Part shown: in pieces, positions 1 through 11,318 of the stretch
How the letters are laid out: each line of letters starts with the position of its first letter
Position numbering within the stretch: the first letter of the stretch is position 1
From: Thuidium tamariscinum
Lineage: Eukaryota > Streptophyta > Bryopsida > Hypnales > Thuidiaceae
DNA length: 64,000 nt
Direction of reading: 5' to 3'
Assembly: GCA_947034885.2 (NCBI GenBank)
Contig: OX344758.2
Span: 12,427,067-12,491,066, forward strand
The notes under the pieces: generated by a model
Database searches by the model: none
The model's input: only the letters and a program-made list of their open reading frames with translations
What the model was told of the DNA's origin: nothing
Program-made: the position numbers and the translations under genes

Positions 1-2627
1 AATGATGGATCAGTAAGTACTAGCCTTGAATTAAAAGTTCAAAATTGAAACACCCGAAAGAGAGGAATGTGGTTACTATATCCTTGAATAGGAGGGAGAA
101 TGAGTGTAAGGTGGGAAACTAAACTACAAACAGTAATGGCTATGGTACAAAACATTCCTGGCCATGGCAACTCTGATATTGATCAAGCATGAATATAATA
201 ATTGGTCAATTAATGGAGTTGCGGCATACCCTTGATGATGCCTTGCCTTGAAATGTAGGCTTAGTGAAGCTCTGTGTGTCAGCCTCTTGGGTCGAGGCAA
301 AGTTGGATCCCTTTTTGTTGAACAGTTTCTGAAAAAACATTTTGAGCTTTGAAAAGGCCACTAGGTTTAGGCTCAGAATTGGTGATGGAACAATGACAAT
401 GCTCCCCCTCCCTTCTATCCCAGAAGTACTTTGATTTTTATGTCCCAGGCTTCATGGTTGAGAAATTTGGATGGTGCCACCCTGATGCACCGGATAACAC
501 AGACATGGACAAGCCCCTTGATGTGTGCATATCAGAAACCTGAAACCCAAAACCCTGAATCTTGGCCTAAGAGTGCAGGAACATTGCTTGGCATGTCACT
601 GGTAAGGAACCCTCCTATTGCTGCGGTTTGAACTTGCTCAATAAACAACACTTGCACACATTGTAGAATTAGAGATCATTTGAAAAAGGGATGTCTGCAA
701 CATCACCCTCCTACATAAAATTCTGTGGTGCAATTTCCTAACTTCAAGGTAGTTATTTTTTTCTGTGTGTGTAGGGGGGCTAGACAAAGCCAAGTTCCAA
801 CAATTTTTCTTTTCTAGGTCCAAATCTACAAGAAACTTGTAGAAAATGAAATATTTCACTAGATTTCAATAAAGAAAATTGTTGTAAATCACAAGAAACT
901 GTATTATAGTTACCAAGATATCTAATGTTTTGGTGTTTTGTTGTTTTGGACATTCTTGATTGCAAAGAGAACTCCACTTGGCAATTGCTGCATCTCATAA
1001 TCAGGTGCCAATACTCCCGGTTCTCAAGCATTTTCAAGTTCATAGTCCATTTGGCATGCACTTCAAATATTGAGCCAATTCTTCTCTTAAAATTCTCTTC
1101 AGTATGCTACGATCACATGCCTATCACCTAAAATGGTTCCTTTTAAAAATTTGATGTCACAAGCTTACAGTTGATTTGCTCAAACCTCTTTATAATGGAC
1201 TTCTCTAAAGTGGTATTCTAAAATATCTTACAAAACTTGCCACACTATCATTGACGTAAGCAAAATTGTCGAACATTCAAACTATGCCGTAGTGAGAAAA
1301 TGGATATCCGGGCAATAAGATTAAAGAGGTTTGAGTGCATTTCAAAGGTGGGAAAATTTGCTATACATGCCATAAAAATACAAGTTATATGATGGTAAAT
1401 AGATGAATGCACCTACTGGTACAATAGTGTGAAGAGGTAAACAATCATTTTGTGCAACTTGCATACATGCTTCTATCGACAATTTTCGACAATCTATTGA
1501 TTTGCAAACCCTTTTTTGTTCACCCTTTGGCAACTCTAGATGTTCCTGCCATGTTAATAAACAATTTTTGAGGTAATTCTATAAGGGGATTATTCCAAAG
1601 TTGAATAGCATACAAACGCAAACTAGTTCTTTCCCATTCTAGTGCCAAATGACCCCCTTCATTCTTGTCGATCCTACTTCACAAGACAATTGCAACATCA
1701 AGGTTTTAAGAATAAATTCACTAAGGAGAAAAGAAAACAAGAAGATATGTTAAAAGAGTCTCTGTTCCTTTCATAGTGTAGCTACAAAGTTACAAGAGGC
1801 TCTCTGACTCATTTCAAAGTATAGCTGTCCAATAGATGTAACCTATTTTAAGTTAGGGATTAGGGCTTAATCTTCAAGTAGCAACAAACACAATACACAA
1901 GAGACTACTCAACCTCTTTCATTAACCTAAAGATTTAGCTTGTATTCATGTAATACTTGTTACCCTTAAGTCTATAGCAAATAACACATGAAAAAAATCT
2001 TTTAAGGCTCAAAATGGCCCTATCAAAGTGGCTATTTCCATATCTATCAAATTTAAGATAAATCATTTAAGAAGCATTATGAAATATTAAATGTATTGAC
2101 AAAGTGAAGAAAGCACTTCCTCAATTGTTCTCAAAAGAGAAACTAAGATATGTTTTGAATGTTACAACAATTGACTATTATCTTTTAAAATGGACATTCT
2201 ATTTCTATATTGGGCAGTTAGGGGCATCAAGTACAATTCAAGCAGTCATTGCAAGTTTTCAAAATTAGTAAGAACATGCCAGATAATCTTCGTATTAGAA
2301 GGAAGTCAAACCTTCTCATGTCAACTTCAAGACTTCACTATTTCATCTAAGGATCTGACCAAGAATCTCATTTGAGAGGTACTAATTTACCCCTTTCATA
2401 AAGTTTCGAAATTATCCATCTTTCATCCCCCGTCAAGGAGAAAGCTTAAATATACCCTAGGCCCACTTTTTAGAGTCACATAACATTCAGTAGCCCATGG
2501 AAGGACTGCCTTACCCTTAGTGAAGTCCCCATCACCTAATTTCATCTGACATTTCTTGGAGTTGCAACTTTAGTTACTGAATGGTGTAGAATACCATTGG
2601 TGTAGGATATTCCACATCATTTCATCC

Positions 2628-2798
2628 ACTGGGAGGCAATGTGACAGGCTTCTACTGAATGTAATGCAAAAGTTTTGGCTCACAAATTGCGCAGGCCAAA
2701 ACTTTGAAGAAGCAATGAAGAAATACTCAACATTGACAAGTGTACTACCAACAGAAATACCAGATTCTGATGAGGAATGTGACAGGCATTCAATGTGA
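2628..2798 (+). pseudogene. possible coding remnant, 57 codons
   Basis: An open frame of 57 codons ends at a TGA. Its composition looks protein-like: a Phe/Trp/Leu-rich first half, then an acidic Pro-Asp-Ser-Asp-Glu-Glu stretch near the end. There is no good ATG, no clear splice site at either edge, and I do not recognise the family. It may be a leftover exon of a decayed gene or transposon, or chance. Confidence 0.18.
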
Positions 2799-3888
2799 CT
2801 GAGGCTACATTGTTTCCTGAAATATCTCTTCATTTTATGTACAACCATTTTATCAGGAAACTGGAGCTTCTATAAGGTAAAGTGTGTTTCACTCCGGAGG
2901 TTTTTCCAAGTAGTATTCTATGATACTTTTTGGCTTGCTTTCAATGTTCATTTGTGCAAACTCACCTCAACAATTGCCTTCTGAAGCATTCAATGAATTT
3001 CACTTCATATCAAGTAACATTGTCATTTTTTATCATTTATCCCATCTTTGAGATTAATGAAACCATACACAAATTACTTCACTTTGATGTGAAAGCAATT
3101 CATCATGGTTTGGTATTCAACTAAAGAAGACAACTCTTTATATAAATGTGGGGTGGTAGGAGGTAAAACAAATAACGTAGGATTTGTAATGAAAATTAGT
3201 AGAAGCTCACCTTTCATAGTTAAGTCAAAAACAAGAACTATGTTAAAACTAAAATTTTAGACTTCATTTAGGCATAGTGAAATATATTTTTTCTCAAAAA
3301 AAATTTGAATTAAGAAAAGCTGATAAATAAAGTTAAGTTTCACCTCAAAAATTTAGTTTGAGATTTGGAGTCTTCACTCAAAAATTATGGACAAATTTCA
3401 AAGAGGGTATTTGAAAATGTTAAAAGAAAAAGTTCATATTGTTGAATTGCTTATATCAATGGTTTTGTCTGCTTCCACCTTATTACTCCAAATTCTTACA
3501 ATTTATGAAACTCCATGAATGATTTCAAATTTGAATATAATGGTGTCAACTTTGCCTGCATTTTCTTGATGGGTGCTGAGTTCCAAAGGTACTACTGACA
3601 GTAGACTTCAAGATTTTCAGTGCTTGAAAACCTCCGATGTCGGTAGGCTGGGGTGAGATACATGCATAGCTTCGTCGATCCTCGTGGTCCTCGTGGTCCT
3701 GGATCATAAGATTCCTTAGGCGCTCTGCAACCGAGATTGAATTCTCTCCATTTGAAATTACTTGTCTAAATGAGATTTTTTCTGTCGTGGTTGCATGCGG
3801 GCTGTAGAGTTGAGATTTGGAGCGTGAGTCTTGTATTCATTAATTTCGACTCAAACAGATTCCTACAGTAAGACTAATCCTGTTATCC

Positions 3889-4077
3889 ATGCGGTTTGTG
3901 GATTACAAACATTCAATAAATGAGGAGGAGAGAGTGGGTTATCGAGGTGACGATGACTCGCAAGGCTCTGAATTTCATATCTTCGAAATGCCGAACGAGT
4001 GGTCGCAACATCCAATAATGTATGAACGAGTATATCAACAGTTCTCCATAATCATGTTTAGTCACACTTACCTGTGA
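3889..4077 (+). CDS. small hypothetical ORF (62 aa)
   Basis: The ORF starts with a real ATG and its first 40 residues are hydrophilic and charged, including an acidic Gly-Asp-Asp-Asp stretch, so it reads more like protein than its neighbours. It lies about 430 bp beyond the 3' end of the minus-strand ThrE-like gene and is on the opposite strand. No motif or family is recognised. It could equally be chance in the downstream flank of that gene. Confidence 0.2.
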   Translation: MRFVDYKHSINEEERVGYRGDDDSQGSEFHIFEMPNEWSQHPIMYERVYQQFSIIMFSHTYL

Positions 4078-4506
4078 AAGGTCGACAAATGCTTCATCTT
4101 CTAACGTATTTGGCTGACTTCACTGGAACACGAAAATGTCGCCTCATCCCCACTCTTGAGAGGATACTCATCAAGGTACACTCTCCGCATATTGTACAAA
4201 TGAGTGATGAATCTTCAAAGTTTTGGCTCATTGACCCTCCAAACTGTGAATAGGCTTCTGCTCTTTAACCGCTGTACAATACTTTGTCAAAGGTTCCCAG
4301 CTCTCAGTATGCAATAGTATCTATCATTTTCTTACTTCACAAAAGAAAGGCTCCTCAATTTTTATATCGTTCCGCTACGGTAGAGCGGTTGAAACTTAGC
4401 TCCAATAAACTAATTATATACTTCCGCTCCGTCTACTGTGGTAAGCCTGTAAGTACAATCTGCAAAGGAGGGTCATGGAAGGTGCCAAAATTAGAACGCC
4501 CGGGGA

Positions 4507-7500
4507 TCAAATGGCCACTTGACCATCTTCCTCATGTTCATTCTCTGCCACGGATCCTTGATCGCTTTCGTCTTGGGGTTTACCGACAAGCAGTTTGGAT
4601 CGACGATGCTTGGTGACCCCGAAAACTCCGTCATGGAGGAGAACTTTGGATAGGAGTAGCCCGATGGTGATCGAAAGGCAAACAATGACCATGTTGATCA
4701 TGAACGAAATCCCTGACATGACATCCTCCTTCATGAATATGGCCACTCCCTGCAAGTTATCAACACCATTTAGTCGAGTAATTATAGTTAAAGAGATATC
4801 ACAATTGTCTATTTATAATGATTTACAAACTCAAAACGCGAGTACTGTATTCAAGAAGCAACGAGAAAAAACAAATGATCGGAAACTTCAATGAATAATA
4901 CTTGCCTGCACACCAATGCCCCCAGGTAACAGTACTTGAATTCCTGCTAGAACCATCGACAATGGAATGTCTCGTACTACATACGAACATGTTGTAGCTG
5001 TGCGACACGAACATGAAACATGTTAGGATGACTTCAAATTATCAGTCTAGAGAGAATTATAAAACTCCAACATCCAGTCGACCCAACGTTCATGGAAGCA
5101 TGACGTCAAGAGAAGCTCATATGCTCAAATATAAACTAAAATGATTCTGAAAGCAATTAGTTGGAAGACATACCTGCCAAACCAATCGCAAACGATGAGA
5201 ATACGGCCGCAGTCTCAGCGCCCAGTTCGGCCTCCGAAAGTTCATACGCAACATACCCAATTGCTGCGACCATTGTCATTCCGAACCATTGACCCACTCT
5301 TGCTCGCAACAGGATGTTCATCGAAAACAAAAACCCTAAAACCCTGCACAGGGTTTATTGAAGAGTAGAATAAGATTTGGTTTCGAACTGAATTTGCAAC
5401 CCAATCGAAACGAGTGCACTGACATTCGTGCTGTCATTCTCGCTGAAACATCTGTGGCCATCAAATGTAGAAAGCAAGGGAAACTTTTTAAATGTGCCTA
5501 AGACATTCACAATCCAATAAGCTCCAAGAATTTTAAAGGGAACTCGGTCAAATTACAGATAAAGGCAGTTCAATACCAAGCAATCAAATTGCGCACAACC
5601 ATATACTTCGTTCAAAGTGCACTACTCCTGAAAAAATCTCGGTAAGCGTAATTTCAGATCATCAAAGATATTGGGAAAGAGATTAGATGGCCATCGAACC
5701 CCGTCAAGCTTTAAGAACCGTGTTAGAACCGCAGTGGATCAGAAATTGAAGGTTACACACATAAAACCAAAAGACAATGAGGCGCAAAAAATGCAGATGA
5801 CTTGGTGCACGTACTTCTGACGAATTTGGTCGATATCTAGCTAGGGTGATTGCAGTTAAACTTTCCATGCCAGAGAAGAAAAACAATTAATGAATATTCC
5901 ACAATCAATGCTTACCAGATGGCCAGAAACCAGGACGAAATGTGGGGGTCGCCGCAGGGTGTCGGTTCCAGCTTGGGAAGCCACCAAACGAGCTTCTCCC
6001 CAATCATCAGTCCAAATCCAAGTTGCAAGGAGGTGACAAGAGCATCGACAATGCGAGCTGAGCCAGTTAAGAGAGAACCCTCCACGACCTCACTCACTCC
6101 AATCGTCAAACTCTGACCTGCAGCACACAAAATTCGAATAAATAAATCTTCGGGTTCCGCTCTGTAGCAGACAGAGTGTTAAGCAGGGCAACAACTCTTA
6201 AATTGGTCTGCGCTAGAGCTCGCACCCACCTGGAAGCAGCCAGACCAGCCCCGAGATGGCCATGGCAAAGAAGCAGACATCCAAGTGATGGAAGTAGTGC
6301 GTGAAGATGCGAGCCAGGAAGGACACGACAAGTGCAGAGGCGAACTCCGCCACGATCCCGAACACTGGAAAGAATGGGATCGAAAGATATATGAGTCCTA
6401 CCAGGAGCCCCAGGAACAACGACAACACCGCATCCCAATAGTTCCCTGCATCAAATAAATCCACACCTCGGCAAGCGTTAGCAAGTTCCATGAACAACCA
6501 TTCATCATTGCATTGAAGAATGTTGTAAGTTAGGACTTGAAACCAAGAAAGCTACGAAGATCTCGAACGCTCTAAAGTTCAATTCCACTGAATTCAAGGA
6601 TTTCAAAGGCAAGCAAGTGATACCATAAAGATTGATGACATACGTAGCATAAATATTTCAACTATATTGATAAAATGTACCTTGATTTGAAGTACCATTT
6701 TCCATGCCATATTCTTAATTTGAACTCAAACTTACTGCTTCTCATACTGTTCTTTACACCTAACAGCAATTTCATCATACAGAAGCAATTACTTTTGATT
6801 TCATGACCAAAAAAATAAGATTAAAGAGCATGTTTGGCATGCCTTTGAATGAAACATTGTAAGTGCCCTATTGCAAGTAAGGAAAGTGTTTAATTTGGAA
6901 AATTTGGAAAAAATTTGATCGTGTGCACTACTACTGCCACGCATTCACTTATTTTTCCAGAAGATCATTGTTGATAACAAACCGTGAAGTCACTGCAAAT
7001 GCAAGGGCGTGCTTCCAAGGACTTTCTATTGCGATTCATTACTCAAGGTTCAAGAATTTCAAGCCTCCACCTGGTTTGAAACCAATTTGGATTTCCAAAT
7101 ACAGTGATTTATCTGCATCAATACCTTCGAAGAAGAGAAGGGCGCCAGTTCCAGACGAGATCACAAACCCAAGGAGCTGCCAATACCATTCGTGGAAAGG
7201 GGAAGGAGCCTTGACAATCGCATGCAGCTCCCATTGGGCCAGCATCACCGGCTTGTCGTGCAGACCGACCGAATTCGCCAGCTCATCAATTTGCTGCAGC
7301 TTGTGCACATCGATGGAGCCGCTCTCCTTCAGCAAATGAATCTCCTCCCTGCTCCACCGTGACCAGTCAGCCAGAGGGAAGGTAAACACACCTAATTGCA
7401 AGACGTCGGACACTCTAAGAGCTGAGCATAATCTCGGTTATTCAGATACTTTCTATTACCAGAATTCCAAATACTCTTGTTAGCAAATCAAAGAGGATTC

Positions 7501-9236
7501 TGACGAACCAAATACATTACTTGGATCTCGGACACATGCAAAAAGTTATAAGAGATTTAAGTTGTAATGGTGGACGATCTAAAACCGATGTAAGTTCAGA
7601 TGATGAGGTGGTATGCATTCTCAAAAGCAATTTTTACTCATTCTGCAAGACCATTGAATGTTGCATCTGGGTAGGTATTGCACTTGCGAGTGGTTACCAA
7701 ACCTGTCCATTATTGACTCAAACCATTATCGACTGCATTGCATCTCCTATACTGACCCCTGTTACCAACAGCAACTTATCTCTTCCAATAAACTGCTTGG
7801 CCTTCAATTAGAAAGTTGGTGTAAACACGGCCTGGCTAAGCGCCTGAGGCCACTGATCTCTAACTGAAAAAATGAGGTTGTCTACTGTCTCTTTAACAGC
7901 GGTTTACAAACTCCCACAAGGGTCAGGGGACTGAAGTTTAGGTGAGAGGTGCTACTCACTTGGTTACATCCGTTGTGTCAGGAAAGAGCAGGATCACCAG
8001 CGAGTTCAGCACCGCAATCTTGGTCTTCACTTTCAAGCGCTTGGACGCGCTTTTGATGAGATACTCTGTTCTCGGAGCGGAGCTTCCATACGAAACCAAC
8101 GCAACCGTCAAACGGCGCAGAAATCGCCGTCGTAATGCTTGATTCCACTCCGACAACGGCTCCTCACCTTGCAAACGCGCAACTGCACCCGAGATGGCAA
8201 CTCTCAAAATTTCCAAACTATTCTCATGATTTTAGAGCTACAACAACCACTTCTGCTTCCATTTTCAAAGCAATACAATGAATCACCAAACTTTACGCAA
8301 CTATTGCTACCAACAATATACAAGCGCGATCTTGTGGAAAAATCCACGGGACCAGCCAGAGGAAGAGCTTGTACGAACGATCAGGAAAAAATTTCAAAGT
8401 TCTACATTTCTAATAACTTCTGATGCTTCGGACCGGGAAAAATTACTTCTGATTCAAGTAAACCATTGAAGTATAAAGCTATTTCTACCAAAATCTATAC
8501 AACCATTGATACCAGCACTACGACAACTGCGTGCTAGTGGCTAAACACCTCGAGAACAACGAGAAATGAGATTCGGGCAAAATTTCAGAACACTACATTT
8601 TAAAAAAATTCTGATGATTTCGAGCGAAAGCAAGCAAGGATAATGTAGGTTTTCAAACCAAAATATAGCAGTACAACACTACTTGTACCAAAATCTATAC
8701 AACCATTGGTACGGATATTAGTACAAGTCCGTGATGGTGGCAATATAGCAAAAGAACGACCAGAGGAACGAGATTAGGTCAAAAAATTTAAACAATACAT
8801 TTCAAAAAACTTCTGATGATTTTGGAGCTAGAGCACAAACACTTGTACTTAGGTTTTCAAAATGCACGGATGGTGAAAGTGGCGCAGGATGGCGCAGGAA
8901 TCGCCGTCTTAGCTCTCTACATTCTAAAAAACCTCAGATGATCAAGAGCGGGAAAAAACACTTGAAATTCCTGTTTTCAAATTACAACTTTGCAGTACTG
9001 TCTGAACTCTTTTGTACCAAAACCTTATAAAATTTCCACGGATAACAAAATTACTTCAAGTGGGAGCACACAACCGGAGCAGCTAAAGAATTGAAATCAG
9101 GGCAAGCGAGTGATTCCTAACCAGCCTGAGGATCCGCGCCATGGTCACCCTGCGCCACCTTCATCATCCGCGCTTGCACCCCGCGATTCTTGAGCCGCTC
9201 CTCCACATCGTACAAGCTCTGCGTGAGGTCCGCCAT
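4507..9236 (-). CDS. ThrE/PRM10-like multipass membrane transporter, 8 exons
   Basis: Spliced coding sequence of 1,569 nt, 522 aa. Exons (minus strand): 9236-9122, 8200-7960, 7414-7125, 6445-6230, 6117-5916, 5343-5174, 4997-4906, 4749-4507; every junction keeps the frame. The family is the threonine/serine exporter type (bacterial ThrE, fungal PRM10). The N-terminal domain, about residues 50-125, has the conserved pattern FLRRL-x-ALVSYG-x-x-APR-x-E and then SDV. About ten hydrophobic segments follow. Residues 287-315 match the family block P-G-x-x-LTIG-x-SE...GSLLTG-x-AR, and residues 434-443 the late block LLPGGIGVQG. These proteins export small amino acids or related solutes in bacteria; the plant substrate and membrane are unknown. 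Exon 1 (MADLTQSLY...) is supported by its ATG context and phase, but the exon 2 acceptor is weak. Intron 7 has a GC donor, and intron 1 holds a tandem repeat. Gene model confident; substrate not. Confidence 0.88.
4905..4906 (-). other. GC-AG intron donor, intron 7 of the ThrE-like gene
   Basis: Reading the minus strand, exon 7 ends GTGCAG and the intron begins GCAAGT, the usual consensus for non-canonical GC donors. The acceptor is TTGCAG before position 4749. The join gives the family block LLPGGIGVQ-G in frame, which is good evidence that this GC site is really used. No GT donor nearby preserves the block. Confidence 0.8.
8201..9121. repeat. degenerate ~195-bp tandem repeat in intron 1 of the ThrE-like gene
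   Basis: The motif TTCTGATGAT(TT) with its flanks recurs near 8223, 8418, 8608, 8811 and 8934, giving spacings of about 195, 190, 203 and 123 bp. A second motif in the same unit, AAAATCTATACAACCATTG, recurs at about 8491 and 8690. The units have diverged. The last partial unit (about 8870-8900) contains a short stretch resembling exon 2 of the host gene (FLRR codons near 8115-8130), so the array may have arisen by duplication that included the exon edge. Confidence 0.65.
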
Positions 9237-10503
9237 GCTCACCGCCGCTTCAAATTCAAATTAATCGTTCAGCGCAAGAAGCTCGCCATCCTCTGGAATT
9301 TCATGAAGCGCTGTTACAAAACAAGCATTGATTTCTGGAACAATTCAATCCCCGCTGTCGTTGCGCCGCATCTTTAGAGCTCTGAATGTGCAGAAATATG
9401 GAATATCAGATTGACGGGATGCAGGAGTTCGGGGGGGGGGGGGGGATTGACTGAGCGTGGGGTTGAGAAGAATGAATGCAACCGAAGCACGGCATTCGGA
9501 TATGGTGTCTAGAAAAGGGCGCCAAGTAAGCTGACGAGGCCTCAGTTCTAGGGTTGTGACAAGTGGAAAAGGAGCTGACGTGGCGTCAGTGTGCACCCAT
9601 AGGTCAGTAGGAGGGTCCGCAAGGTAACTAAGCTTACACCTTAAATCGCACAAACAATTCATTACAATGGGAAACTTTACATGGAGTCTTGTTGGTAGTG
9701 AAAAGGGGATTCTAGATTTTTTTTCTAAGTATTTTTTCAAAAGTACTAGAATAAATTGTAAATTTTCAAAGTCCCAATAATAGGTGTTTTTACTCTAAAT
9801 ATTTTTGTATTGAAGGTGTTTATGAGCATTGAATCTAAGAGTCTAGGAGTTTACATTATAGACAATTTTTTTGATTGTAGGTGTTAATGTTATACGTACC
9901 TATGTTGTAGATTTTTTCAATGTTATAGTGTATCTATGTTATGAAACGTATATTATAAATACCTTCAAATAGTTGTCAATACATACCTACAACAAGGTTC
10001 AAGGCTTGCACGCTCATGTCTCTATGCTCATGGACTAGCGTCGTTGCCAGTTAAAGTAGGATGTTTATTACTATCATCTCTTTTTTTGTTAAGAATTTTA
10101 TATTATTTTAAATATGACTGCATGAGAAGAATATCAAATTTTCAAAAGGTATATTTTATTATTAAAAACTAATGAAACTTGAACCAACACAAACATAGAA
10201 TGTTGTGGTTGTGGGTTTGAAACCTAGCGATGATAGGTGGTTTACCTAGAGTGAAAGAAGCCCTCTCTGTATCAAAAACCCTTGCAATGTGTTCTTCAAG
10301 ACACTTGTTTCAAAAAATTCATTGAATATCTTATAAAAGTCAACTCAAGTTGTTTCATATTTTTTGCAATGTTGAAGAATTAGTTATGAATTTTTTAAGT
10401 TAAAATGGTATAGGGCTCTTAAAGTTTATATTCACTAATGATATATTAAAACTCCAATGTATACACGTGTGTTTAAATATGTTTTTAGAACTTGGGAGCT
10501 ACT
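9237..10503. other. upstream region of the ThrE-like gene, then AT-rich DNA
   Basis: The first 500 bp are less AT-rich than what follows and should hold the promoter and 5' leader of the minus-strand transporter gene. A run of 15 G lies at 9431-9445, about 195 bp upstream of the start codon. From about 9720 onward the DNA is AT-rich with no gene recognised. Confidence 0.5.
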
Positions 10504-10507
10504 TTAA

Positions 10508-11314
10508 CCCCTAACTGCCCAGTCGACCATATATGGTCGATCTGAAATTTTAGGCCCAATTCTGAGCAGGCAGTGAAATTCCTTTGACCATTTTAAAATT
10601 TCTTTTGGATAGTTTTAAGGGTTAACTATTGAAAACTTTCATTTTTTACTGAAAAAAGTACATATTTGATTATTGAAAGGTCTTCAAAGGCATACATGTA
10701 CCAAAAGTGAAGAGTAAAGCTTGCCAATTTTACTTCATTTCCTAGCATTTAGCAATTTCACTTGATTTGAGATCTAAGAAATTGTACATGTCTATTTGCT
10801 TCAAGAATGGTTCCAATAGAAAGTGTAAAGTGTTTTCATGATATTCACCATTGAAAATTTTAACATACAACTATTGATTTGGAGCTATTTGCAATTTCTA
10901 CTTATAAAAAATAATTGCATTATTTTTAGCAATTGCAAGGTGGATTGTGTAATGAGCTTAATAGCTTTTCATGTGAAATCAAGTTTTTTAAAAGTGTATT
11001 TTAGTGTGCTAACACTCTATGGAGTTGTTTATGTCACCTCCAATCCCCCAAAAAATTTATATGCAAATTTGGGAAACATTGTGGGAAAAGGCAGCATATT
11101 AAATATAGAAAATGTGTTCTTCTCTCATTATAATCTCACAAATCCTATACAATTTTGCACTCAAAATTTGTGTACTTGATGATAAACAAACTCTTAAAAC
11201 ATTTGTATGGTTAGATTGTGAAAAAAAATCAACTTGCTTCATTAGAGATGACTACAAGCCCATGTACTTTTTCCATAGTCAAAACACACTTGAAAAGGCT
11301 TGGGCATTTAGGGG
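10508..11314 (+). mobile_element. piggyBac-type non-autonomous element, copy 1 (807 bp)
   Basis: The element is exactly flanked by TTAA (10504-10507 and 11315-11318), the hallmark target duplication of piggyBac. The ends are CCCCTAACTGCCCA and, reversed, CCCCTAAATGCCCA, i.e. terminal inverted repeats starting CCCC as piggyBac ends do. A perfect 18-bp palindrome, TCGACCATATATGGTCGA, lies just inside the left end. A second copy of identical length lies at 18491-19297 in the opposite orientation. The only long frame (113 codons from 10838) shows no DDD transposase motif, so the element is non-autonomous. Confidence 0.78.
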
Positions 11315-11318
11315 TTAA

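Larger units (their letters stand above)
1..4506. other. AT-rich intergenic region left of the ThrE-like gene
   Basis: No complete gene is recognised. Short open stretches occur on both strands but none has splice signals or a family motif I know. Two weak candidates inside it are listed separately (2628-2798 and 3889-4077). The stretch just below 4507 should hold the 3' UTR of the minus-strand transporter gene. Confidence 0.6.

Noticed and set aside
8217-8220. alternative acceptor AATAG for exon 2 of the ThrE-like gene
   Set aside because: Joining exon 1 there shifts the frame and meets a stop within a few codons; the acceptor before 8200 keeps the frame.
9345-9740. 131-codon minus-strand ORF upstream of the ThrE-like gene
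   Set aside because: It runs through a poly-G run and the probable promoter, has no motif, and is not in phase with exon 1.
10190-10235. possible tRNA-like GGTTTGAAACC segment
   Set aside because: Lacks an acceptor stem, D-arm and anticodon arm at the right spacing; no tRNA gene was found in the window.
10838-11179. 113-aa ORF present in both piggyBac-type copies
   Set aside because: The two copies are nearly identical DNA, so shared frame length is no evidence of coding. There is no transposase motif and the composition is that of AT-rich DNA.
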